64,000 nt of DNA, from positions 248,001 to 312,000 of the forward strand of contig NBAZ01000005.1 in the NCBI GenBank assembly GCA_002794735.1, given 5' to 3'. Both the position numbers and the translations under genes were made by a program. The notes beneath the pieces are model-generated. The model searched no databases. It was not told the origin of the DNA and saw only the letters and a program-made list of their open reading frames with translations. Below, in pieces: positions 11,738-23,000 of the stretch; the first letter of the stretch is position 1; each line of letters begins with the position of its first letter. The DNA comes from Pyrrhoderma lamaoense. Its lineage: Eukaryota > Basidiomycota > Agaricomycetes > Hymenochaetales > Hymenochaetaceae.

Positions 11738-14321
11738 ATGTCTGCTCCGGAGACGAAGACAACGGAGGAAAAGCCCCGCTCGACTGCTGAGGCTGATCTC
11801 ACTAAATATAAGGTGAATTTCACCTTCGTCCTCTCTCGTCTTCGCCTCAACACTCTTCATTACTTTATTCCCCCTTCTCCATCCCTAAATTATTTCTTCA
11901 CTTTCTTTTACCATTTTTGAGGGTAACTTTATCTTTTTGTTCTCTGGAGGAGAACCGGGGTTTGTCTTCAAAGTTTCTGGTCTTAATTCAACTCGGGAAT
12001 CCATCTCTGCGATATGTGGCGAGCGCATGTACTTTGGGTTGGGTGTATGCGTATATATGTATAGGTATAGGAAGCTTCTGGTTCTGGATGTCAGTTGTGA
12101 GGGGCTAGATAATTGCTCGTGTGAACTCCAAGTGCTCCCACTACAACGCACTGGAGAGTTGTCATCATCGGTGTCCTGCTTCTCCATTCGTCATCACTCA
12201 ATCAATACTTACCATCTGTGACAAGAGGGAGGAAAAGATGGGCCCTGATTTAGTTTTTCTATTTTGCTATAACCTCACACACAAGAAAGAACTTGGAAAA
12301 CACATTTTTATTCTTTAGATGCATACGTTAACATATTCTCTTATATCCTTTTTTTATACCAATGCTCTTTTCCTTATACTAACAACCAAACTCATTACGA
12401 CCAGACTGCAGCGGACATCGTAAACAATGTCATGAAAGCGCTTGTTGAGAAGTGTGTCGAAGGAGCGAATGTACTCGAATTATGCATAGAAGGAGACAAG
12501 CTTATCGAGCAGGGAACTGGTGCAGTATATAACAAGGCTGTCAAAGGTGTTAAAGTACCTAAAGGTAATGCAATAACCCCTTTAAACTGCTTTCTCTCTC
12601 CATATTCTACACTGTGACATTTTACCCGACTTGGGGAACCTGCTACTGAGGGCTACATCTTTGTTCTTCGTCATTGGTGGTGTTCATATAAAGTCATACT
12701 GATTGTAACTTGGCCTCGACTCTTACATATTATACTATCTTGGGATGAAAACTAAAACATTTCCACCATTCTTCACCTCTCGGGACAACTATTTGTGGTG
12801 ATTGTCGATACTGTCTGATAACAATGATGGCAATATATAGGTATTGCATTCCCAACGTGCATATCAGTCAACAACTGTGTAGCGCACTTCTCTCCTCTCC
12901 CGTACGTATTCTTCCCTTATTTTAGCGCATATACCCACCACAATTCCACTCTAATTTGCTATCCATCTGAATAACTGATTTGTAAAACAACTAATCTAAA
13001 ATTCTTTCCTTCGTCATCTCTCCTCCTCTTTTCCCAATCATCTACCAAACTTAGTTCCGACCCAGCCTCCTCCCAAGTCCTCTCAAAAGACGACGTCGTC
13101 AAAGTCCACATCGGTGCACATATCGACGGTTTCGCCTCCGTCGCCGCTGAGACGCTCATCGTCGGTGCTACCGCTGACTCTCCTGCATCAGGTCGTCGAG
13201 CAGACGTAATAAAGGCAGCATGGCATGCGGCTGAGGTTGCAAAGAGGCTTGTGAAGGTTGGGAATAAGAACTGGCAAGTGACAGATGCTGTTGCGAAAGT
13301 TGCGAGTGCTTGGGGGTGTAAGCCTGTTGAAGGTGAGTTATTTTGAGTTTTTAACTTTGTAACATGTTAATTGGAGAGTCGGACTCACTAATCACACTTT
13401 TACTCCTTTCTTCTTGCATTTACTGACTTCAATCATTCCGTGATTATGGTCTATGATCATGGGCTGAATAAAACCTCGGATTCCAAACTCAAAATATCAA
13501 ATCTAAACTCAATGATACGTATATAGGCATGCTATCATGTCAGCAAACGCAGAACGTGATTGATGGTAAAAAGAGGATTATCCTCAATCCAACTGAGCAG
13601 CAGAGGAGAGACTTTGAGACCGTCACTTTTGCTGAGAACGAAGTTTGGGGTATCGATATCTTGATCTCTTCTGGAGAAGATGGGAAGGTATGCTAATCTC
13701 ATCTGACTTTCAAGATTTCTGTGTTTTTTTTTACTGAGATTACTCATCACCTCGCGATCAAACTTGTTTATATTGCAACACAATGGAAACTCAAACCTCG
13801 AAAATATTATAACATAAAACCATGAATTACTCTATAAAAAAACGACTTCGAATTACCTTCAGTCCCGCCCTGAAGACGCAAAGCCGACTGTCTACCAACG
13901 AGACTCGACGGTAACGTACCAGCTTAAGATGAAGACTTCTCGTGCCGTATTTTCGGAGGTACAGAAGAAGGCTGGCGCGTTCCCGTTCAACATCAGAGTG
14001 TTGGAAGACGAGAAGAAGGCTAGGATGGGGCTACAGGAGGCTTGCCAGCATGCACTTGTAAAGCCTTATGACGTTGTGTACACCCCACAAAACACCTTCG
14101 TCGCCGCGTTCCACTTCACGATCGCGCTCCTCCCTGGTGGCCCGTCGTTGGTAACTCACCCGCCGATCTGGTATAAGCCCGAGGCTCTGAAGACTGAGAA
14201 AGAGTTGGAGGATGAAGAGTTGAAGGAGTTGGTGACGAAGAAGTTGAGGGAGGATAAGAAGAAGAATAAGAAGAAGGGGAAAGGGGAGGGTGAAGGGAGT
14301 GGGGAGGCTGTTGAGGCTTGA
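11738..14321 (+). CDS. EBP1/PA2G4-like protein (M24B methionine aminopeptidase fold)
   Basis: Homologue of mammalian PA2G4/EBP1 and fission yeast Cdb4, a ribosome- and nucleic-acid-associated protein with the methionine-aminopeptidase fold but no peptidase activity. Exons begin at 11738, 12406, 12840, 13056, 13528 and 13862, all joining in frame. Conserved stretches seen: TAADIVN with an EKCVEGANVLELCIEGD helix, GIAFPTCISVNNCVAHFSPL, VKVHIGAHIDGFASV, WGCKPVEGMLSCQQ and a long C-terminal domain with AFPFNIRVLEDEKKARMG. The tail is Lys/Glu/Gly-rich (KKNKKKGKGEGEG), like the basic RNA-binding tail of EBP1. Total length is about 390 residues, normal for the family. The reading frame is clean, with no single-base breaks. 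The first intron is long (about 590 bases). Confidence 0.92.
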
Positions 14322-15231
14322 GGCTTGGTATCTGTGGTTTGGGAAAGTTAGGAGTAAGGGGCTCGGATTAAGGAAATGTGGAGGTGGGGTGGAGGATTAA
14401 AACTTATAGGTACAAGGAGAGCGTTGAATAGTTCAATGCGTGGGTGTACGAGGGTAGATCCGAAACTCACGATAGAGGGCTTTACGGTGTTCAAATCAGA
14501 GAACAAATGGACATGTATGTGGATGTAGGAAGAAGGGGGGAAAGAGAAAAGAGTGTTTGTGGGGGAGAGAAAGAGGGGAAAGGGAGGTCTCCTTCCTCCT
14601 TACAAACTCAAATTAAAACCGAAATCGAATCAAACTAAATCAATCTGTAGCAAATCCTCTTATTATATATACTACAATTCCTTCTTCTTTTTTACTGGCT
14701 TTTATGGCCTTTTTATCCTTCTTGGAAAACGTGAAATAGAACGAAACTGAAATTCAAGATGAAAATGATTTGGGGTAGGGTGGTGAGGCATACATATATC
14801 GTACACTTTTATATCATTTTGTATAGATACATAGGAACAATCGCATTGACACCAAGAAAGGGAAGAAAGAAAAACGATGCATTCTCATATTCATATTCAA
14901 ATATGTTACGATTACAACGAGCAATGCAGTTGTATGTACGTACGATGTATAAGTATAGGAGCAGAGGCTGCTATCCCACACACACTGTACGTGTACCTCC
15001 ACATCAAAGACATTTCTTGTTTGAAAGCACGGGCATGGGTTACGATATCCTTTTAATTCGCGTGAAGTGTGTGGGCCTGATAACTTATAACCTATCACTT
15101 CCACCGGACAGACTACTTACCACACACACCCATATACACTCACGATCTCTCTCTCTCTCTTCCTACTCCTGGCCTGCTATCAACCTCTAGACAAGTTTCC
15201 CCATTCTACTCCCTATTCCCTACTCCCTACT
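14322..15231. other. Intergenic, convergent 3' ends, with CT microsatellite
   Basis: Tail-to-tail spacer between the EBP1 and PCC1 genes. A TC dinucleotide run lies at about 15145-15161. Open frames here (for example 14759-15190 on the + strand) are low-complexity and show no family motif. Confidence 0.55.
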
Positions 15232-16052
15232 CTACTCCTCTAACCTCTCCGCGTCCTCCCCGAACTCACCAAGAGTACGGATGACAAGCTCCACGTTCTC
15301 AAGGAACGAGTTAACAGTCAATCGAGTAAGTCGGACTGTCAAGCACGTAAACGTCCTATTATTCCACCCCACCCCCACCCCCAAAGTAAGATATGTTTGT
15401 AAGTCAAGATAGTTTGAAGTTAGTACATGTATAGTATGTGTAAGATATGCAACATATAATACACGTATATTCGTAGGTCAAAAAGCCAAAAGCCAAAAAT
15501 CAATTAAAACAGAACGTGTAGAACAAAGAAAGAAAGAAAGGAGAGGAGAATACATACGCGACAAGTTCCTCTCCCTCCGTTTCCAGCTTCCTCTTAACAG
15601 ATTGAGCTTGTAGCTCCGGGTCGACCTCGATTACCTGTTTTGCGATAGAGGCGTGTTTAGGTGAGATGAACGGGATGCGGACCGTTCTGATATGTGAGAT
15701 GTTGTATTCATGTTGTTCGGGTGCGGTTTATTTAGCAGATACGATAGAAGGGGTGTGGACGTGGACGCATGCGCATATACGGAAGGTGCAAAAGGGTAAG
15801 TAAGTCAGTATTATGCGTTGTAGATGATGAACGAGAGAAGGAAACAAGTAAAACACTGAAAGTAGATGGGGGGTGGGTGCATCTGGTTGGATAGATGGAA
15901 TAGATAATCAAGTTTAAATACGATGATAAACAAAAAAGAAGAATAACAATGTTTTGAAAGAGGAAGTGAGAATAAGGAAGGGGAGGGAGGGGGCTCACAA
16001 CTCACAATGTATGCCAATCGTCATAACTCGATGAGTTGCCACTACTTGACAT
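15232..16052 (-). CDS. PCC1: EKC/KEOPS complex subunit PCC1
   Basis: Small subunit of the KEOPS/EKC complex, which makes the N6-threonylcarbamoyl modification of tRNA A37 and is linked to telomere and transcription phenotypes in yeast; human homologue LAGE3. Three exons, none long enough to stand out alone: 16052-16006, 15686-15558 and 15355-15232, totalling 300 bases (99 residues). Donors GTGAGT and GTATGT and acceptors TATCAG and AATAG join exactly in frame. The protein reads HTLTVRIPFISPKHASIA, then QSVKRKLETEGEELVA, then RLTRLTVNSFLENVELVIRT, which is the Pcc1 pattern of two amphipathic strands and a C-terminal helix pair with the VNSFLEN signature. The start was chosen because it gives a short polar leader directly continuous with HTLTVRIPF across the first intron. 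Confidence 0.88.
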
Positions 16053-19000
16053 CCTTTATCTTTTCTTTTGAGGTGGAAATGACAGAAGACAAAGAAGACT
16101 GGAAGGCTTGAGGCGCAATTTTTTGCTAGCAAGGAAGGAAGTGGGATAGGGAGAATTCGAAATCCGAGGCTCAAGATTCGAAGTTCAAGGTAGTATGTAC
16201 ACAAAAGGAAAGGACGGAGAGAGGGATGCGTGATGCTCGATGCGTGATATGCGCAGAATATTGAGCAACTGAGCAACTTTGTGTTACACAGTGTGGTGTC
16301 TTAGAAGTTGCGCGTACTGCTTATTGTTGTATGTCTGTATGGGAGAAGGTACCCCCGACGATATTGAATTTTCCCAAGAAGCCCTTGCTCCTAAAAAGGG
16401 ATGATCGATCGAAACTTGGCCTTGAGTTCGGTTAGGATTCGACTAAGAAATGTTTCCGTTTTGTGGCTGGAATCTTCTGCACCGGTATGGTCGATGTACA
16501 ACATCTGCACATGCCTATGGTCTGGTACGTTGTACATGAACAAAAAATACCATACATAAGCTTTTAAACTCGAAGAAAGACAACAGGGATCGTTGTCACG
16601 TTTGACAATATACATGAAATTAAAGTACAATAGCGAAGTACTGATGTTAGTGATGACGGTTGTCAATGTACATGTACAACAACCCTTTTGTTGTAAAAGC
16701 TAAGAACTCGAAGTCCAGGTATTCAAAAAAATGAGGCTGCTGGCTGGAGAGTGTGTGTTGTTTACCACGCAACCGTGTCACACGGGTCATTTTCATGAAT
16801 TCAACTTGTGTATTTAGTGAGGTTATTTGGTGTTTCGACTCGTTTACTTGATGCTGTGCCTTACTTCGAGGCCGAGGGATTTGAAGAGGGCCGACTTGCC
16901 CTATAATACAATATGGTTATGCTATCACACCTTATTGTAGCTGTGGGTTGTAAAAACGTTGTTGATAATCCGTCATTTAGAATGATAGCGTGGAGTTGCC
17001 AATCGTACAGAAGCGTGGTACTCCTATCACCGTATATTATATCTGTGTGGTCTTCACGTTGAATTCGCCTCCCTTTCTAGCCCTAGTGTCACCCCATTTA
17101 CTCCCAACAAAAAAGAACCTAACGTTTCTTCTTACTCTTCTGGGTCTTCTCAGCTCGGGAGCCCGAGGAAGACCTAGAAATAGAAACAGAGATTTATATG
17201 AAGACGGGAGGGAGAAAAAGAAGCAAGAAGTTCTTGATGAGGTTGTGTGGTTGACCTTTTTGCGCCGCCTCTGGGCGCTTATTTTCCTTCCCCTTCCCCT
17301 GTTAACGCGCTTAATTCCGAATGTGATTTATGTAGCATAGCATAGCATAGTGGGAAGCTTTTAAATAGAGTATATAAGAACGTATTGGGAAATCCATCAC
17401 TTCTTTCCCCCTTTTCTACTTAACCTTCGACTCTGTTCTCTCTCTGTACCTGTGCTTAGCTTTTAACATATAGAGTTCATACATACCTATACACATCCAC
17501 ATATCTATACATCTACGTCTCCGTTTACATCTGCATCTATACTCCCGCATCTGAGGATCGTCGGAACATTGTTTTTAGGGAGGGGATCTCGGCTCCTTGG
17601 CCAGATCAAGATCGAAGACTTACTTGGCTTGTTGAGTGTTTCAGTGAGTAAATTGCTTTCCTTCGTTACCGTGTAACTTTTATCACTTACAATGCTTAAT
17701 ATGATACCTATACCAATACCAAATACTGTTATTTATTTAAATCAATTACAACATCGTCAACAACAACAACTTGTACAATACCAATAATAAACGTCTAAAC
17801 CAGATCGACTTGCTAAATCCTTGGATTGTCTCCCGTCTCCAGTTACGACTCTCCGAGACTACAAGCTTCGTTACATTGCTATACATTGTTGTTTGTTCTT
17901 CTTGTAAGTTATCTACATATTCACATCATTTTACCATTTAAAAGCAACCGAAACTCTATTCTCTATTACCTTCATTCGCCCATCCCTTCGACTTCCTTCT
18001 TGTCTTTCTCGCGGAATAAAAAAAAAGCATCCCAACTATCATATCGTACCCAAGTCTTCATACTGCTTTCCTTTATTTTTTTTCTCCTTTCTTCACTTGC
18101 ATCCTTTATATCTTACTTTTACTCCCCGACCTTCTCTCTCTTTAAAAAAAATTAAAGCATCATTATTCTTCTGCAAGCCTTCTCTCCCTTTCGGAGCGGA
18201 AGGGAAAACGCAAATCCGGGTGGCTTGTGTCCATTCACCCACATATCTTTCTATCTAACCATCTATCTACCCTTTTCGTCTACTGATCTATTGATCTATC
18301 TCATTCAATTTCTCTTCAATTTCCTTACTCCATTCAAATCGATCCTACCTATTCTTTTCATTCATTTCAATTTTCTTCGAAAAATAAGGTTGACCCAAAA
18401 GAAACCAACCTCAAAAAAAATCATTTTTACTCACATATACATTCTAATCCCAAAATTTCCCAAATTTAGGACAAAGGCAAAAAAAGGTTGATACACAATA
18501 CGATATTTACAACAATAACCACAAGTGAAGCCCGCGTGCGCGTTCCGTCTCCGTTCGGACTTTTGGTAGAACACTTGACGAATATTTAGGAAAAAGAGGG
18601 AAAACCAACTAATTTTTCAAAACGATAATCAAATAGACGAGGAAAACAAATAAGACATTTAACATAAATTTAGGGAAGAAAACGTATAGTGGTTTTACAT
18701 ACGAACTTGGTTAGGACCCTTTATCGACCCACCTGAAACTTGAAACCACTGGCTCCACTCCAAGCAACTAAAGTTCTAGGCCACCTACCACACGGCTTTC
18801 ATTCGTTGTTTTTTTATTTAGATTTTTTAATAGCTTCATTGACGGATTAAGCCCACCAAAGAAGACTTCGAGAGGCCCTATATTTCCTTTTTTACCAATT
18901 CTTTTTTCTTTTTTTTTTGCACCCACTTATTATCATAGACGCCTCTCTTCTTAACATAAAGGGAGATAAACCAAACAATCAGTCATTCAATCAATAGGGA

Positions 19001-20098
19001 CATGCCTATGTTTCACTAGTCTTTTTCTTCAATTCTTTTGATTCTTTACTCTTTTTAACAAGGAAGGATCCAGGAAATTTCTTTTTCTATCCCCCATCGA
19101 GTTTTTTTTTCAACACTCACACACACATACACACACTCTTCATCCTCCTTTTCTCCATTCTCTGAACGGATCGGAAAAGCATAGAAGAACACTGGACTAT
19201 TAGCACTAGGATCTCTTTCGCACCACCAAGCTACACGCTTTCATACTGCATTCGGCAATCGTTCATCGCACATTCTAATTACCACACAAACCACATCTAA
19301 CTTGGCATCGATCCAGGTTTACTCTCCATCTCCATCTCTCTGCTTTTGGTCTTTACCAGACTACATTCCTCTTTGACCCTCAACACTTCTCCACACTCAC
19401 CTCCCCACCAAAAAAACTCTAAACCCCGTACTTCTGAGTTTCAGTGGTCAACACCGAGGTTAGAACAAAAAGGACTTCTCTTACCAACGTTTTAGAGTTT
19501 TAGGTTTTGAAAGAAGGGAAAGTGAAGAAAGGTATTAAAGTTTTGTTTGTTTGACAGAAAGAAGACAAGAAGGAAGCCTGTAAGTATAATTCCCAGCTCT
19601 TTTGACAGTTTGCTAATTTTATATCAATGTTATCCGTCCTTTCTTTTGACATATCCTTCTTTCGGCGTTTTCCATACCCGGCTGACATCCAACTTGTCCT
19701 TTTATTAAACCTTTCAAATTCATTCTTTCACGAATCGTTTCTACATCCATAGCAAACAGCTATCTTCAACAGCCATCGGTAACCTTCTAAGCTAGCGCAG
19801 CAGTTGATAACGACTTTGCCAACGCTTGGACGAAGAAGGTAGGAAGGGCAGGAGTAAAGATCGCGGTTCACATAAGGAAGAACAAGTGTAGGAAGATCCA
19901 TACAAGTCGTACGAAGAAGATATAAAGGTAAAACCAAATCAATTTATGGTCAAAAATAATAAAAAGACGTTACGAATATCTGATTCCTCTCTCTCTCCTC
20001 TCTCTCTCTCTCTCTTTCTCATTCTTTCATTCTTTCCTCGTTGTCCATCATTTCACATCAAGATTATTAGCAATAAATAAAAAATACAGGGTTCCAGT
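16053..20098. promoter_or_regulatory. 4-kb non-coding region: PCC1 promoter and long pyrimidine-rich leader of the helicase gene
   Basis: No convincing gene. 16053-17330 has only short open frames (a 91-codon one on the - strand at 16391-16666 and a 116-codon one on the + strand at 16990-17340) without motifs. A triple AGCAT repeat lies at about 17333-17350, followed by a TATATAAG at about 17372, a plausible core promoter. From 17390 to 20090 the + strand is strikingly C/T-rich and AUG-poor, with donor-like GTGAGT (17643) and GTAAGT (about 19578) and an acceptor AATACAG just before the helicase ATG. This fits a long, spliced 5' leader, but transcription is inferred, not seen. A CT microsatellite sits at about 19987-20019. 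Confidence 0.45.
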
Positions 20099-23000
20099 AT
20101 GCCACCAAAATCTGAACGAGATGTCATTATAATTCAACAATTCGTTGATATTAGGAACCCCAAGGTAGCAGTCAAGATCGTATCCGAGGTGTCTTTAGAG
20201 GAAAGACACATTCAGTGGTTGATCCCAGAGCCATCCGTGCCAGAGTCTGATTCTGACTCGGAATCTGACTCGGACTCGGACGACGAGGATGGCATGGAAG
20301 GAAGAGAGGGTGAGGTGAAGGGAGGCAAAGATAAAGATGTTGTAAATAATGAAACTAATCGCGTCGGAGAACACACTTGTGAAGGAATCATTGGCGTTGG
20401 CTATGACAACGCGATAGAAGAAGATCAGAAAAAGGGTGGAAAGGATGAAGAGTGTTTGGGCTTCTTCGACAAGAGCATGTGCATGTACAAAGGCACTGAC
20501 GCGGACATGGATGGTTGTGATGCACATGATCGTGAATGTGACCGTGATTCTTCGCGCGACGCGTCTAATGAGTTCTTAATTAATCGCATACAATCCACAT
20601 CTTCTGCTACTCCCGCATCGACCAGCACTGTTCATAACACCAAAGCCAAGAATGCCTCAGCAACTCGCTCTACTCCGGTACGAACGGACTCAACACCAGC
20701 CAAGTTAGATGACGGTCCAAAGCCTGTGATCGGGATGTACCCGGCATTCACAAAGTCTGGTCTCTTAACAGCCTTAGCCCTATCGATAGGGAACAAGGCT
20801 CTCGTCATAACAGACATTTTGCGTTCCCCTCGTCCTAATACAAACAAAAATAATTACTCTCCCACTTCTCCTACGTCTAAGACCGATAACAACACTCTTA
20901 CCGGAACAAGTTCTACGGCACTAACAGCCCCACGTGCACTCATATCTTCTCTGTTCCTTACGCCCGAGTCTGGTTGGCGGGTCATGGCATTTGACGGGCC
21001 TGAGCTAGCTGTTGCCGGGCTGTATAAAGGTCTAGGACTACGAGCTGCGCATATAGTTGATCTTATGAGCTTGGGGACGAGAGCGGGTTTGATAGCGATG
21101 AACTCGAGCTCGGGATCGAAAAAGTCGAGGTCGGGGCAGGGTCAGGGTCAGAGACCGAGAGTGGGGAGATCGGTCATTGACTCTGTCAAGGCTGCTTTCT
21201 CTTTACCACTTTCAAAGCCAGCTTGGGAGAAGAGGGGGTATGATGAGGATGAGGATGAAGATCTTGATGCTGATGCCGATGATGATGACGACGATGACAG
21301 ATGGGATGCGCTTGGTAGCAGCAAGGGTGGTCACTGGTTGAAAGGTGCTGCTGCTGGGACTGACTCAAAGTCTAACGCGGAAGACGAAGAGGAGGATGAG
21401 GATGAGATGAGGCTCCTTGAAGATACTATCAGCAAGGAGTTCGAAAGCTCGGTCTTTGATTATAAAGCGAGAGATGCTTCTGAGTCTCTTGCTAGTAAAG
21501 CCTGGTTAGCAAGTTTCGTTGGGGGACATCCGAAGGCCCAATGCCATATAAAGGAATTAAAGCCAATCAATACGATTCCAATTATCAAAGTAGTACGTTC
21601 GCATTTTTATTTTTCGTTGCTTTTCTACTTGGGGTTCTTCAATATAATATACTACTATATCTCTTATGATTTACTCTTCAATCAACGCTAACACTCGCAT
21701 ATATGCATCCTCTCTATACAGGAACTAGATATAGTCTCTCAGACTGTCGAATCTCACCTTGTCATCGACCTCGCGAAAGAGAATAAGAGGGAGATCATCC
21801 TTTCCGGTGATAACTCTATAACGATCAATAGAGACAACGTCCAGTTCACCCAAAGGAATTACTCGCAGAGGTTGACTCCTGGTGCTAGGGTAAGCCCTTC
21901 CTCGATTAGTCGTGTGATAACTGTACTAACGGTATAACAAAACCAAACCCGAACAACGCTTAACAAAACAAAAAATAGAAATGTACCCTCCAGCTAACCG
22001 ACCTAGCTCTCCCTGCGACTGTCCAACAACTCAAAGGACCAAAAGCGAACTTGAAAGTGAGGGACTTGGAGAATGTTTTTGAGCCGAAGGTGAAGGCCTT
22101 GACGGTCTATGGGAAGTCGGAGATGACGAGTGCGGAGAAGGAGAGGGGGAGAGTGGTGATGGAGGTTTTGACGGGGGATAGGACACTTTTTGGGACGAGG
22201 TGGATGAAGTTGCTTTTCCCAAGGGTAGATGGGGGTGTCAGTGTTGGTGCTGGGGCAAAGATAGCTGCCGGAGTGGGGGTAAGGGTGAGAACAATTGAAG
22301 CAAAGGCAAGTGAATATGAAACTGAGCCTGGGTCGAAGCCGGAGATGAAGACGAGGATTGCATTGGTGATAGGACAGTAGTCCCTATAGATGACAATGAG
22401 GCGGAGGAAGCTGAAGATGCACACGAATCAATTTTACTACCCACAACCATGTTTGAAGACGAGCCAAGATGATTTCGGAAAGTGAGTCTGTGTTCTATGC
22501 GGAGCCTGAAAACTCTGTTCTGGGATATAATTCCGGACTGGGAGCACTGGTTCTGGGTGCATATCCCGATCAGAGTCCGGTTCTGATTCTGTGTGTGCAA
22601 CTGGACTCGAATCCCTGTACGAAACCGAAATTGGATCTGGGTCTGCTCCTGGGTCCGTATTTGAATCTGCCTATGATACAAAAACTAGAACGGGGTCGGT
22701 GTCTTCTTCTGCCTATGAATCTGGTTACGGGACTGGGTCGATTTACGGATCGGGATCCGGGTATGGATCTGTGACGAGCTCTGAGGATACGGAGCCCGAG
22801 ATCATTGACGGGTTCGAACCTGATCAAGTTATGTGGACAAAGAAGCAGCAGGATGAAACGAGCATAAAGAGGAAGGCGAAATTTAAAACTCGTACACTCA
22901 CTTCATCCTCCGAAGGAACGAGAAACTCGGATTATGGGGATGAAAATTCTTGGGGAAGAGTTGGGTGGATGAAGATTGGGCAGCTACCGTGTGGGGTGAG

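Noticed and set aside
16990..17340. 116-codon + strand open frame in the PCC1/helicase spacer
   Set aside because: No domain, hydrophobic and T-rich composition, and it sits just upstream of a likely core promoter; treated as chance.
22811..22825. GGGTTCGAACCT, which resembles a tRNA T-loop
   Set aside because: It is inside the helicase coding region and no acceptor or anticodon stem can be drawn around it.
22230..22990. Repeated TCT/GGN-rich codons as a tandem-repeat array or CRISPR-like element
   Set aside because: The repeats are irregular, lie inside the helicase coding region and encode Gly/Ser/Tyr/Glu low-complexity sequence; there are no spacers.
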